Assembly: GCF_014384985.1 (NCBI RefSeq)
Contig: NZ_JACRSX010000019.1
Span: 1 to 54,770, forward strand
Length of the DNA: 54,770 nucleotides
Direction of reading: 5' to 3'
Source of the DNA: Jutongia huaianensis
Lineage (GTDB): Bacteria; Bacillota; Clostridia; Lachnospirales; Lachnospiraceae
Made by a program: the position numbers and the translations under genes. The number at the start of each line of letters is the position of its first letter. Position 1 is the stretch's first letter. Shown here one piece after another: positions 26,193 to 35,489 of the stretch. The notes beneath the pieces are model-generated. The model worked only from the letters and a program-made list of their open reading frames with translations. It did no database searches and was not told the DNA's origin.

Positions 26193-29100
26193 CTATTTCA
26201 CAATATATTTTTTCTTGATTCCCATGCCCTTTTTATTTCTTGCTTTTACGATTACCTTATCTTTTGATATCAAAGGCTTCTTGAGCTTCACCGTATAATT
26301 GCCCCCAAAATCAATGGAAGCGATATACTTCTTTCCATTGACAAGGATAAATACCTTGGTATTGGTATTCTCCACGGTCACACCATCGGCTTCTGTTCCA
26401 TCTCCGACCACATCAACATGACCGGTAACCTTTTTCAGACCGGCTTTCAGCTTATCCACCTTCGGAGTATCCGGCACAACCTCTATTTTCTTTGTCTTTA
26501 ATACCGGACTGTTTCCCTTTGTATTGGTAAGATATGCATTTACCTTCACTCCGGAATTGGTCTTCGTAATCTTCCTCTGGTAACGGTACATTTTCTTGGA
26601 AGCCACATATTTTTTCTTGGTGATCTTATACTTCTTTTTGCCCACTGTGATCGTAGCGCTTTTACACTTCTCTTCAGAGAATACCTTTACCTTGGTAGAC
26701 AGATTTGTCACTGTCTGCATGGTCGGCTTTGCCGGAACCGTCTGCTTCACGACTCTTTTGGTACCCATGCTGACACGGTTTGCAACGTCCACGGTACGCA
26801 TTTTCACCTCGGTTTTTGCTGTCAGAAGATACGGCAGTGAAAATGTATAGCTGCCATCACTTGCAATATTCATTGCTATCTTCTCTACCGTATAATCCTT
26901 GTTATAAAGCTCACACTGCTTATACAGTTCTTCTGTTCCGTCATCCTGCATAAATACTGTTTTTTTGCTGTCCAAAATAAAGAACGGATATACATTTTTA
27001 TCATTGATCTCTCCGGTCACCGTTCTGACCGCCGTGGTCAATTTCTCCATCACCGGCTTGTTCGGTCCGGTTCTCTTTACCGTGACAACGGTTCTGGCAC
27101 TGCAGCGCCCCTCGTCATCCTTTACATAGACAAATATTTTCTTGCCCGCATTCTGTGGTGGCAAAGCGTACTTGAAAGAACCGTTATCATTTACAGTAGT
27201 CTTATAAACCGTCGAATCCTCCAACTCGAAATAAATCGTTGTTACAGGCTCTGCCTTACCGGAAATATATGACTTACGATTGGTATAGGTATCTACCTTC
27301 GGTGCCTCCAGAATGCCTTCATTGATATTATTGATCCTGATATAACGGATCGTTACATTTCCCTGTCCATCCACTGCTCTAACCGAATATATGGTATTCT
27401 TGTCAGCCGCAAAAACACCGTCCTGAACTGCCTTGGCATTATTCCAGGCAATGGAATCTGCCAGATACTTTCCACTCAGATAGGACAGCGAAACAATTCC
27501 TGAGCGGTCTGTTGCCTGAACGGCTACCTTAACCGGATGGTTTGTCTCGATCTCTGTCAATGCTGCCAGATTCAAGTCCGGTCCACTGTGATCCGCCAGA
27601 TCCATCGCATCCAGTCTGGCTCTGTAATAATCAAAATTCTCAGAGGAATCTAGCTTTTCTTTAATCCAGGATCTCGCATTTACAATGTCCTGGGCTGCAG
27701 ATCCTGTTTTCAGTATGTAATAATACTTATCGGAATATTTTACATTCCAGTTATTATCCTCCAGATTTCCCAGCGTACCACATTCTGCCTGCTTCATCAG
27801 ATATTTTTTGAAATAATCTCTGGTATCAGCCATACTCAGCTTGGTCATCGCCTCCACCTTGAACATTTCCGGTACTGCTGTAGTATCCAGTCTGTTGACG
27901 ATCAGCAGGAACTGATCCGTGTCTTTAATCTCCTGCCCGTTTCTGGTCATGCTGGTAACACGCCAGGTATCATTAATCTTTTTGCCATCATAATCATAAC
28001 GTGGTGCTACGCTGGTATCAATCGTATACTCCACACCATCGAGAATATAGAAACGGCTCAGATCTGTCAGATACATTTCCCGCAGAGAATACTGCAGCGG
28101 TCTTGAGCCTTTATAATTAAGAATGCCTGCCAACAGATCACTTGTCTGTGATATTCCTTTATTTCCTGCTGATAATTCCTGCGTCTCAAAAGGATTTTCC
28201 GTTACTGCCGCTGTTTCCACAGCCTCAGGTGTCGTTTCCGGCCCGGTTGTCACATCCGGAACATCTGATACCCCCGGCATCTGCTCCGGTTTTCCGGATG
28301 TCTCCGGTGTCACAGATGGTTTCCCGGAAGCTGCGACCTCCGGTGCCGGACTACTGCTGATCGCCGATCCGGATACCACATTGTTACCGGCTGTTTCATA
28401 AGCACTGGCCGACCATTCCAGCCATTCCCGCAACTGTGCTCCGGTCACTTTATAACGCCAGAGCTGTATTCTATAGTTCATTAACTGATAGAGATCTGCA
28501 CTGGTAAAATAATCCTTAATATCATAATAGTCCAGACCACTTCCCGCACCATACCGGGAATATCTCGAAGCAGCCACTACCGGAAGCCCCTTACAATCCG
28601 TATTATCATTATTTTGATATTCCATGCCATAGGAAATCGCCATATCATTTAACAGCTGAATCGGGCTGCTGTCCTCCAGCGTACCCAGATAATTCTGCCA
28701 TCTGGCATCGGACTTGAGCTCCGCAAGCACCTCTGTACTGTCCGCTGCAAATGTAGTGCCCCATTTATCCATATATGCGGCTATCTTCTGGTCAATTGCC
28801 GTATTTGTTTTTGTTTTGCGAATCTGCGACTTTCTGCTTACAATTCTTTTATCCGGAGAAATCCCCAGATCGATCACGCCGATTCCCTGTCCGCTGTTGG
28901 CTACCATCACAAGATTTTTGCCATTCACAAGATGGTTCTTGGTATCAACACCTTCATATTTATCATAATATGTCGACCCGTCTGCACAGAAGTTAGAATG
29001 CTTATGACCACATAAAACAGCATCCACTCCGTCAATCTTTGTCAGGGCATATCCCACATTTTCATCCATCAAAGCCGGCTGCTCTGTTCCCACACCGGAA

Positions 29101-29837
29101 TGTGCCAGCACAACAACTACATCTGCGCCTGCATCCTTAAGCTTTTTGGTCTCCTTCTGTACATTAGCAACCATATCCTCTCCGGCAAGTACACCGGTAT
29201 AATCACATCTCTTTTTGGATAATGTCGGAATCGACTCTCCGATCACCCCCACCTTAACCGTTACATGCGATCCATCTGCTGTTGTCAGTGTTTTTTCAAT
29301 GATCTTGTTCTCATTAAAAACATGTTTTCCTGTCACCGCATCCGTAATGTTTGATGCAATTACCTTATCCTTCAGTCCGGTTGCTTCATACTGCTTCTGG
29401 ATATAAGGAAGTGTATACTCATAATCGTGGTTTCCCAAAATGATCGCATCATAATTTAACGATGCCATCGCCTGATAAATCGGCTGGATCTCATTCTGGT
29501 CATGCTCATAAATATAATCCGTGGTGTAATCATACATTACATCACCCAGATCAAATAAAAGTGTATTGCCATCCGGCACTTCACTTTTCGCCTGTGTCAG
29601 CAAAGTAGAAGCCTTTGTCAATCCCCCATTGGCAAATAAGGTTCCCTTTGAATAATCCACATCCACAACCTGTCCATGCAGATCGGTGGTAAACATAATC
29701 CGGAGATCTGCCGTGTCACTTGCAGCTGAAGCAGTTCTTACCGGTATTGCTCCCAGCAGCTGCACTGCCAGCATGATAACTGCCAGCATCATTGACATTC
29801 TTTTGTTTTTTTGTTTTCTTTTTTCCCCTTGAAACAT
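26193..29837 (-). CDS. Secreted 5'-nucleotidase/cyclic phosphodiesterase-like protein with Ig-like C-terminal repeats
   Basis: The 1214-aa protein begins with a signal peptide (about 1-40, hydrophobic core MLAVIMLAVQLLGAI, cut near ASA). A metallophosphatase domain follows, with TTDLHGQV, DLGDVMY, GNHDYEY, LAHSGVG and CGHKHSNF. The 5'-nucleotidase C-terminal domain is interrupted by a Pro/Thr/Glu-rich linker of about 70 residues (near 500-570). From about 800 to the end come Ig-like modules and lysine-rich repeats. It probably releases phosphate or nucleosides from extracellular nucleotides and attaches to the wall by its C-terminus; no LPXTG is present. The ATG at 29837 follows GGGGGAGAG; an earlier start would put charged residues before the signal peptide. 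Confidence 0.82.
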   Translation of the reverse strand: MFQGEKRKQKNKRMSMMLAVIMLAVQLLGAIPVRTASAASDTADLRIMFTTDLHGQVVDVDYSKGTLFANGGLTKASTLLTQAKSEVPDGNTLLFDLGDVMYDYTTDYIYEHDQNEIQPIYQAMASLNYDAIILGNHDYEYTLPYIQKQYEATGLKDKVIASNITDAVTGKHVFNENKIIEKTLTTADGSHVTVKVGVIGESIPTLSKKRCDYTGVLAGEDMVANVQKETKKLKDAGADVVVVLAHSGVGTEQPALMDENVGYALTKIDGVDAVLCGHKHSNFCADGSTYYDKYEGVDTKNHLVNGKNLVMVANSGQGIGVIDLGISPDKRIVSRKSQIRKTKTNTAIDQKIAAYMDKWGTTFAADSTEVLAELKSDARWQNYLGTLEDSSPIQLLNDMAISYGMEYQNNDNTDCKGLPVVAASRYSRYGAGSGLDYYDIKDYFTSADLYQLMNYRIQLWRYKVTGAQLREWLEWSASAYETAGNNVVSGSAISSSPAPEVAASGKPSVTPETSGKPEQMPGVSDVPDVTTGPETTPEAVETAAVTENPFETQELSAGNKGISQTSDLLAGILNYKGSRPLQYSLREMYLTDLSRFYILDGVEYTIDTSVAPRYDYDGKKINDTWRVTSMTRNGQEIKDTDQFLLIVNRLDTTAVPEMFKVEAMTKLSMADTRDYFKKYLMKQAECGTLGNLEDNNWNVKYSDKYYYILKTGSAAQDIVNARSWIKEKLDSSENFDYYRARLDAMDLADHSGPDLNLAALTEIETNHPVKVAVQATDRSGIVSLSYLSGKYLADSIAWNNAKAVQDGVFAADKNTIYSVRAVDGQGNVTIRYIRINNINEGILEAPKVDTYTNRKSYISGKAEPVTTIYFELEDSTVYKTTVNDNGSFKYALPPQNAGKKIFVYVKDDEGRCSARTVVTVKRTGPNKPVMEKLTTAVRTVTGEINDKNVYPFFILDSKKTVFMQDDGTEELYKQCELYNKDYTVEKIAMNIASDGSYTFSLPYLLTAKTEVKMRTVDVANRVSMGTKRVVKQTVPAKPTMQTVTNLSTKVKVFSEEKCKSATITVGKKKYKITKKKYVASKKMYRYQRKITKTNSGVKVNAYLTNTKGNSPVLKTKKIEVVPDTPKVDKLKAGLKKVTGHVDVVGDGTEADGVTVENTNTKVFILVNGKKYIASIDFGGNYTVKLKKPLISKDKVIVKARNKKGMGIKKKYIVK

Positions 29838-29889
29838 ATCGCTTTCTCTCCCCCTTTTTTTGCGATTTATGATAAATTTAATGGTTACC

Positions 29890-29940
29890 ATAATTAGTTT
29901 ATTCCCTGTTTATGTCAAATCTCTGTCAATTTTCTTACAA
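29890..29940 (-). promoter_or_regulatory. Promoter of the 5'-nucleotidase gene with 11-bp direct repeats (Pho-box-like)
   Basis: On the minus strand TTGACA (29918-29913), 17 bp and AATTAT (29895-29890) form a promoter. Upstream, TTGACA (29929-29924) and TTGTAA (29940-29935) repeat at exactly 11 bp. Direct hexamers at one helical turn are typical of PhoB/PhoP sites, and the gene product is a phosphatase. Phosphate control is inferred. Confidence 0.55.
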
Positions 29941-30014
29941 TTTCCAGTCAGATCTACGCAATATCCCCTCTGTACTGACTTTGTGAAAAATATCTTTTAC
30001 ACAATTTACTTTGA

Positions 30015-31658
30015 TTATTGCTGGATTGCCTGCATCAGTGCCGGAATCAGCTGTTTCTTTCGTGACACCGTGTTTTCCAGAATAATCTGATCGGTATCGT
30101 CCTTTAGATGAAAAGCCTCCAGTGCAAGCTCCTTCGCTCCGTTACCTGCACAAAGCAGCTCTGTGGTTCCCTGCAGGATATCCGTCAACATAAAGAACAG
30201 CATCGGAATGGAATGCGCCGTCAGCGCCTTTGCCATATATGGTATCATCCGCTCCCGGACATCCTCCAGATCCTTCTGGGTCATGGAATTGATCTGTCCA
30301 ACACCAAAGGATACGTCATTTACTACAAATTTCTTGAAATCCTGATAAAATATTTCCTCCGGAGTCTTAGCAGACAGATTGCTCCCTGCGGCAAACATTT
30401 CCGCCGCATAGCTTTCCGGCTCGATCCCGGCGATCTGCGCCAGTGCGTATGCCGCCTTTTTATCCGTCTCCGTGCATGTCGGGGAACGAAAGATCAACGT
30501 ATCAGAAAGAATTGCAGAACAAAGCAGTCCAGCAATTTCCCTGCTGATTTCCAGCTCCTGCTCACGGTACATCTGATAAATGATCGTTGCCGTACAGCCC
30601 AATGGCTGATTGCGGAAATATACCGGATTCATGGTTTCCAGGCTGCCGATTCTGTGATGGTCGATCACCTCCAGAACCTCTGCCTCATCCAGACCGTCTA
30701 CCGCCTGTGTCACTTCATTATGATCCACCAGCACCAGACGCTTTTTGCGGGCCCCCAACAGACTTCGTCTGGAGATCATACCATAATAACTGCCGTTGAG
30801 ATCCATAATCGGGAAATCACGATATCGTTTTTTGGCCATGGTCTCCCGGATATCATCCACATAATCATTGCGCTGAAATGTGATCAACGCCTTTTGTTTC
30901 ATGAAATAACGGATTGGCATACTCTGATTGACCAGTCGTGTTGCCGTGTAGGTGTCATATGGCGTCTTGATGATAAAACAGCCCTTGCTCTCCGCCAGCT
31001 TTTTGATCGTAAAGGATACCAGCGAACCATCACACACAATAATACATTTTGCCCCCATCTCAATGGCACAAAGCTGGGATTCATAACGATTTCCCAGAAT
31101 CACAATGTCATCCTTCTCAATATAATTCTCCATGAGATCCGGATTCGCGGCCGCGATCAGACATTTTCCCGATTGAATGATCTCATCCGGGTCTCCGACA
31201 ATCATCTCTCCCTCCAGTGTCTCGATCAAATTGCGGAATGGGGTCTCTGCCTTGGCAATAATGCAACTGTCATAAACATCCATGTAAGATTTCGCAATAT
31301 CTTCTATGGTGATCAGACCTTCCAGCTGGCCATTTTTGCAAACCACCGGCAGCGTTGCCAGACCACCCTCCTTCATAATCTCCCATGCACGTTTCAGGGA
31401 AATATCACTCCCCACGCCCGGCACCTGGACCACATCAATATCAAATACCTGCGTCCGTACATCGCTGAGATATTCCGGCTCCGGCACCCCAAACTTCTGA
31501 AGCACAAAGCGTGTCTCCGAGTTGATCTGGCCGGCTCTCTTTGCTGTATAGTTTTTGCCTGTCATCTGCCGCTTGAACGCCGCATAGGCAATTGCAGAGC
31601 ATACCGAATCCGTATCCGGATTAATATGACCGATTACATGTATTTCCTCTCCTGCCAT
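30015..31658 (-). CDS. Manganese-dependent inorganic pyrophosphatase with CBS/DRTGG regulatory insert
   Basis: The 547-aa protein is a family II pyrophosphatase. The N-terminal half-site GHINPDTDSVCSAIAYA, VLVDHNEVTQAV and VIDHHRIG are metal-binding DHH-family motifs, and a DHHA2 domain with SRKKQ near the end closes the active site. Between the first motif and the DHH motif, about 240 residues hold two CBS motifs around a DRTGG domain. In relatives, this insert binds adenine nucleotides and diadenosine polyphosphates to tune activity. It starts directly after the TAA of the preceding gene. It is the third gene of an operon with a TPR protein and a nitrilase. Confidence 0.9.
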   Translation of the reverse strand: MAGEEIHVIGHINPDTDSVCSAIAYAAFKRQMTGKNYTAKRAGQINSETRFVLQKFGVPEPEYLSDVRTQVFDIDVVQVPGVGSDISLKRAWEIMKEGGLATLPVVCKNGQLEGLITIEDIAKSYMDVYDSCIIAKAETPFRNLIETLEGEMIVGDPDEIIQSGKCLIAAANPDLMENYIEKDDIVILGNRYESQLCAIEMGAKCIIVCDGSLVSFTIKKLAESKGCFIIKTPYDTYTATRLVNQSMPIRYFMKQKALITFQRNDYVDDIRETMAKKRYRDFPIMDLNGSYYGMISRRSLLGARKKRLVLVDHNEVTQAVDGLDEAEVLEVIDHHRIGSLETMNPVYFRNQPLGCTATIIYQMYREQELEISREIAGLLCSAILSDTLIFRSPTCTETDKKAAYALAQIAGIEPESYAAEMFAAGSNLSAKTPEEIFYQDFKKFVVNDVSFGVGQINSMTQKDLEDVRERMIPYMAKALTAHSIPMLFFMLTDILQGTTELLCAGNGAKELALEAFHLKDDTDQIILENTVSRKKQLIPALMQAIQQ

Positions 31659-33830
31659 TTACTGATAATCCTCCTCACTGTACTGCCCAATATCAATTAC
31701 ATATTCAAAACGTCTTGCCAGTGCCGGAGCCACGCGGAACAGCTCATCCAATGTGTTTCCATCGTCTGCAAGAACCACAATAAAGTCCCCACGGAAGGCA
31801 TCCATCACGGCAAAAATCTTTGTGATCGTGGAAAATGCCAGCTCAGATGCATTGTCGATCAGAAGGCAATTTCCCTTGATCTGGTTACATACTCTTAACA
31901 GATCCATCTGATTTAACTGGGAAGAACTGATCTTTGCAATCTGGTTGGTAGAAAGAAAGCCCTTCTCATAATTGACACGAACTATTTTTTTCGTGATACC
32001 GATAATCTTGTCCTCTCCTTCACCCATCAGTACAAAATGCTTTGGCTCCAGCTCTCCAGCGATCAATGTCAAAATATCATTAAAGGAATGATGAAGCGCT
32101 CTGGTCGTCGGCAGCTCATCCTCCTCCAGCTCCGGCAGATTGCCAAGCTCCGGGCTGTCCTCCGGAATCACCTGACGAAGCTCCGGTATATCAGGCTCCG
32201 GCATGATCTGATCCAGTTCGATCATGGTAACGTCATCCTCCTTCACCGGAAGAACTCCGGAGGATACGATCTCCTCCATTCCGACAGGACGCTGAACTTC
32301 CTCTACGCCCTCCGGCTCTACGGCAATTGTGTCTGCTTCTTCCACAGCCTCAGCCGGAGCCATCTCCGCATCTGCTGTCTCCTCTGCCGGTTCCGATACA
32401 TCCATTGGAATATATGTCTTTCCAACCTTGCTCTGAACCGCCTGTGTCATACGGCCAAGTACGTCCGAAGCAAGATTTGGTACATCGCTGATCCTTCCGG
32501 CGGCATCATCCACAACAGATACTGCCTTCTCCTTCAGCTGTTCTCTCTTTTCTGCCTCAAAGATCGCTGTGATCTCTTTTGCCAGATCCTGGGTAATACC
32601 AAAACCTGACTGGGATGGCTTCTCCGGCTTTTCCGTCTCCTCCTGCGCTGCTGCCTGCTCCGCCAGCACATTTTCCACGGCTGCCGCCAGAGTATTTTTC
32701 ATTTCCTGGCTCATCGGAGCAACGGTACTCTGCGCTGTCTCCGTCCGCTCGGAAGTCTCCGGTCTCCACTGATCCAGATCATCCTCCCCGGCAGATACCG
32801 GCTCCACGGCTGCCGCCGCCTCGTCCGTCTCCTCATTACTGTTTTGCGCCGGTTCAGTGGTCTGAGGCACCATATCGGCTGCTTCCTCATCCTCCGGATA
32901 AGTCTCCTGCAGATGTTCTTCCTCGGTAGTCTCTTCCTCCGTCCTGTCTTTGCCTCCGTGCTTCCAAAGACCTCTCAGCAGATGAAATCCACCCTTCGCC
33001 TTCTGTGTGATCTCCTCCGGTGCGACTAAAAGCTCTCCATCCTCCGTCTCGTCATCGTAATCGTCTACAAAATCCTCGTCCTCATCATCAGCGTCTTCTA
33101 TATATTCCCGGCGTTTCTCTTCACGTTTTTTCTTTTTCATTTTTTCGATTTCCTGCCTCATCAGCTCCGGTCCCAGATCCGGCAGAGAACCAGTATCCTC
33201 CGGATTTGGTTCCTCCGGAGGATCTACTGTATAATCTCTATCTTCATAGTATATCGTTTCATCCTCATCCAGATAATCAAGCAGCGCCTGTGCCCGCTCC
33301 ACAATCTCTCCGTCACCAAACCAGAGCTTGATATCTTCACATTCTCTCCGGCATTCTTCCTCCCGGCCGGCTCTCTGATACAGCTTTGCAAGCTCGTATG
33401 CCCATTCCTCTACATAATCCTCTTCCTTGAGTCTCTCCAGCGTCTCGATCAGGCGGTTAAAAGGCACTCCCTTTGCCTTATCGATACGATAACGCAGGAT
33501 CAGGCTCTCCTGCTCACTGTGATTGAGGTCCTGAAACTCCTCATAAAACTCCTCCGCCTCGTCGAGATGATTGGTCCGAATGGCGAGATAGATCAGACGG
33601 TACAGCACCTTTTTATTTCTGTTTCTTTTGTAGATCCGCAGATAGATTGCCTTTGCTGCTTCAAACTGCTCCGTCTTTACATAAACCTCTGCAAATGTCT
33701 GCAGCTCCGACTGGGACTTCACCTGACGCACATCTATCGTCGAAAGCACTGCTGCCGCCTTCCGATATTTTCTTTCCTCTACCAGATTCTGCACCTGGGA
33801 AATCCTCACTGCCATCTCATATTTACTCAT
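31659..33830 (-). CDS. TPR-like protein with acidic disordered middle and degenerate AAA-like C-terminus
   Basis: The 723-aa protein has three parts. Residues 1-190 form a helical repeat (TPR-like) solenoid. Residues 190-600 are low-complexity, rich in Glu/Asp/Ala and surely disordered, with a lysine-rich patch (KKKKREEKRREY). Residues about 610-723 resemble the second half of an AAA+ core (LLIDNASELAF in place of Walker B, FIVVLADD, ALARRFEYVIDI) as in SpoVK-like ATPases. A Walker A lysine is absent: VLMGEGEDKIIG stands where the P-loop should be. It is thus probably a non-hydrolysing scaffold. ATGA overlap with the nitrilase gene and direct abutment to the pyrophosphatase gene show tight coupling. 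Function unknown. Confidence 0.65.
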   Translation of the reverse strand: MSKYEMAVRISQVQNLVEERKYRKAAAVLSTIDVRQVKSQSELQTFAEVYVKTEQFEAAKAIYLRIYKRNRNKKVLYRLIYLAIRTNHLDEAEEFYEEFQDLNHSEQESLILRYRIDKAKGVPFNRLIETLERLKEEDYVEEWAYELAKLYQRAGREEECRRECEDIKLWFGDGEIVERAQALLDYLDEDETIYYEDRDYTVDPPEEPNPEDTGSLPDLGPELMRQEIEKMKKKKREEKRREYIEDADDEDEDFVDDYDDETEDGELLVAPEEITQKAKGGFHLLRGLWKHGGKDRTEEETTEEEHLQETYPEDEEAADMVPQTTEPAQNSNEETDEAAAAVEPVSAGEDDLDQWRPETSERTETAQSTVAPMSQEMKNTLAAAVENVLAEQAAAQEETEKPEKPSQSGFGITQDLAKEITAIFEAEKREQLKEKAVSVVDDAAGRISDVPNLASDVLGRMTQAVQSKVGKTYIPMDVSEPAEETADAEMAPAEAVEEADTIAVEPEGVEEVQRPVGMEEIVSSGVLPVKEDDVTMIELDQIMPEPDIPELRQVIPEDSPELGNLPELEEDELPTTRALHHSFNDILTLIAGELEPKHFVLMGEGEDKIIGITKKIVRVNYEKGFLSTNQIAKISSSQLNQMDLLRVCNQIKGNCLLIDNASELAFSTITKIFAVMDAFRGDFIVVLADDGNTLDELFRVAPALARRFEYVIDIGQYSEEDYQ

Positions 33831-34642
33831 AAACTCTGTACCTTCCTTATTTTTTCGTATTGCTGTATATAAAAATCATTTCTGCGGTCACACTTCATCT
33901 GAAACTTCTGCCGGAGTCTCTCTGCATCCTCTCCAATATCACAGACAACGATCCCTTCCTGCCCGTGTAATGTACCGATCATCTGTCCCAGAGGATCAAA
34001 TATACTGCTGTCACCACTGTAGCTTAGCCCGTCAATATCTCCCACGCAATTTACCCCTGCCATATAAGACTGGTTTTCAATGGCTCGTGCCTTCAGCAGA
34101 GCCAGCCAGTGGTCTGCACGGGAAGCCGGCCAGTCCGCAATAACTACCATCAGATCAGACTGATCCGATACCGCCTGGAATATCTCAGGAAACCGCAGAT
34201 CATAACATACAAACAAGCTGATCCGGTGTCCACAAAACGGTACCGTTACCAATTGATCTCCTCCCTGATAAACATCCGCTTCCCCTCCATACCGGAACGG
34301 ATGCAGCTTGACATACTCCGTCAGCTCCTGTCCATCCTTGTCCAGTAAGGTAAAACGATTTGTTCCCTTCTCCTGCCCCAGCTCCGGCAATGCTGCCCAT
34401 CCAAAGCCCACAGCCATTTTGTACCGGACTGCCAGCTCTTTCATCTGACGAACCGTATCCGAAGCCTCTCCGGATTCTCCGATCTTTGCCAGATTCATCG
34501 AAAAGCCCGTGAAAGACATCTCAGGAAAAAAAAGGATATCTGCCTTCTGTGCCGATGCCTGTTCCATCAGTTTTTCTGCTTTTTGCAAGGACAACTCTTT
34601 GTCCTCCCACACCATATTTAATTGTCCCAATGCAATTCTCAT
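33827..34642 (-). CDS. Carbon-nitrogen hydrolase (nitrilase superfamily)
   Basis: The 271-aa protein has the nitrilase catalytic triad. Glu is in DILFFPEMSFTGF, Lys in TEYVKLHPF and Cys in ISLFVCYDLRFPEIF. The motif around the cysteine, and the tryptophan in VIADWPASRADHW, match omega-amidase/YafV-like members that act on alpha-keto acid amides (2-oxoglutaramate). The exact substrate is inferred. The ATG at 34642 begins the conserved MRIALGQLN; an upstream in-frame GTG lies too near the AGGAG. It opens a three-gene operon and overlaps the next gene by 4 nt. Confidence 0.82.
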   Translation of the reverse strand: MRIALGQLNMVWEDKELSLQKAEKLMEQASAQKADILFFPEMSFTGFSMNLAKIGESGEASDTVRQMKELAVRYKMAVGFGWAALPELGQEKGTNRFTLLDKDGQELTEYVKLHPFRYGGEADVYQGGDQLVTVPFCGHRISLFVCYDLRFPEIFQAVSDQSDLMVVIADWPASRADHWLALLKARAIENQSYMAGVNCVGDIDGLSYSGDSSIFDPLGQMIGTLHGQEGIVVCDIGEDAERLRQKFQMKCDRRNDFYIQQYEKIRKVQSL

Positions 34643-34708
34643 ATGAAGTTTCACACTCCTTTGAGTTTTCTACCGCTGTAGTATCTCTATCTTTACATAT
34701 TCTTTTAT

Positions 34709-34737
34709 ATTATATCTTTATCCCCTCCATATGGCAA
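34709..34737 (-). promoter_or_regulatory. Sigma-A promoter of the nitrilase operon
   Basis: On the minus strand TTGCCA (34737-34732), 17 bp and TATAAT (34714-34709) give a strong promoter about 65 bp before the start codon. Confidence 0.8.
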
Positions 34738-34778
34738 TAGCAAACTTCTCCCAGAAGCATTCCCTCTTCACAAAAAAT

Positions 34779-34788
34779 ATGGTACAAT
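34779..34788 (+). promoter_or_regulatory. Extended -10 promoter of the DUF4867 gene
   Basis: TG-G-TACAAT (34780-34788) is an extended -10 about 50 bp before the ATG. No good -35 is visible. The leader is short and starts near 34795. Confidence 0.6.
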
Positions 34789-34837
34789 TATAAATATAAC
34801 AAACGGCCTTTCAGGCACAGAAATGGAGGAATATTAT

Positions 34838-35476
34838 ATGAAGATCCAATCAGTATTTGATGATGCATTCCGTACATACGGACGAGTTGTAGATGGCTAT
34901 GATTACAAACTGCTCCTGGAGCGTCTGGAGGCAGGTACACCGAAGCCTGCAGACAGCGTAGTTTATGTTCCGTCTGTTGCAGAACTTGAGGATACTCCTG
35001 CTTACGCACAGCTTCGCGATAACTGCTATGGCGGTATGCCAATCGAGATCGGTTACTGTAACGGTACCAATACCAAGCTCAACTGCTTTGAGTATCACAG
35101 AGACAGTGAGATCGACATTGCGGCAGATGATGCAATCCTTCTGGTGGCAAGACAGCAGGATATCGTTGATGGCAAGATTGACTCATCCAGGACAGAAGCT
35201 TTCCTTTGTCCAAAGGGAACCGGTGTTGAGCTTTACGCCACTACCCTTCACTACGCACCATGCAGTGCCAAAAAGGGCGAGGGCTTCCGTGTTGTGATCG
35301 TTCTTCCAAAGGGAACCAACGAGGATGCCCCTGAGATCACAGTGGCAAATGACAATGATAAATATCTCTGGGCAAGAAACAAATGGCTCATTGCCCATCC
35401 GGATTCTGCTGAGGCAGCTGACGGCGCACAGGTTGGTATTACAGGAGATAATATTGATATCATTGATCTGATCTAA
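34838..35476 (+). CDS. DUF4867 family protein (cupin-like)
   Basis: The 212-aa cytosolic protein fits DUF4867 by length and by segments such as CYGGMPIEIGYCNG, FEYHRDSEI and TTLHYAPC. The His/Glu-rich strands suggest a cupin-like barrel with a metal site. DUF4867 proteins are common in gut Firmicutes and Actinobacteria, often near sugar-metabolism genes, but no sugar genes are adjacent here. The start at 34838 is used because GGAGGA lies 7 nt before it; an in-frame ATG at 34823 overlaps that ribosome site. It has its own extended -10 promoter and lies 14 nt before rsmF. Confidence 0.65.
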   Translation: MKIQSVFDDAFRTYGRVVDGYDYKLLLERLEAGTPKPADSVVYVPSVAELEDTPAYAQLRDNCYGGMPIEIGYCNGTNTKLNCFEYHRDSEIDIAADDAILLVARQQDIVDGKIDSSRTEAFLCPKGTGVELYATTLHYAPCSAKKGEGFRVVIVLPKGTNEDAPEITVANDNDKYLWARNKWLIAHPDSAEAADGAQVGITGDNIDIIDLI

Positions 35477-35489
35477 TAGGAGACTGACT

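Noticed and set aside
30108..31898. Open frame of 596 codons on the plus strand
   Set aside because: It lies antisense to the pyrophosphatase, whose motifs are complete, and its own translation shows no domain. It is a shadow of codon bias.
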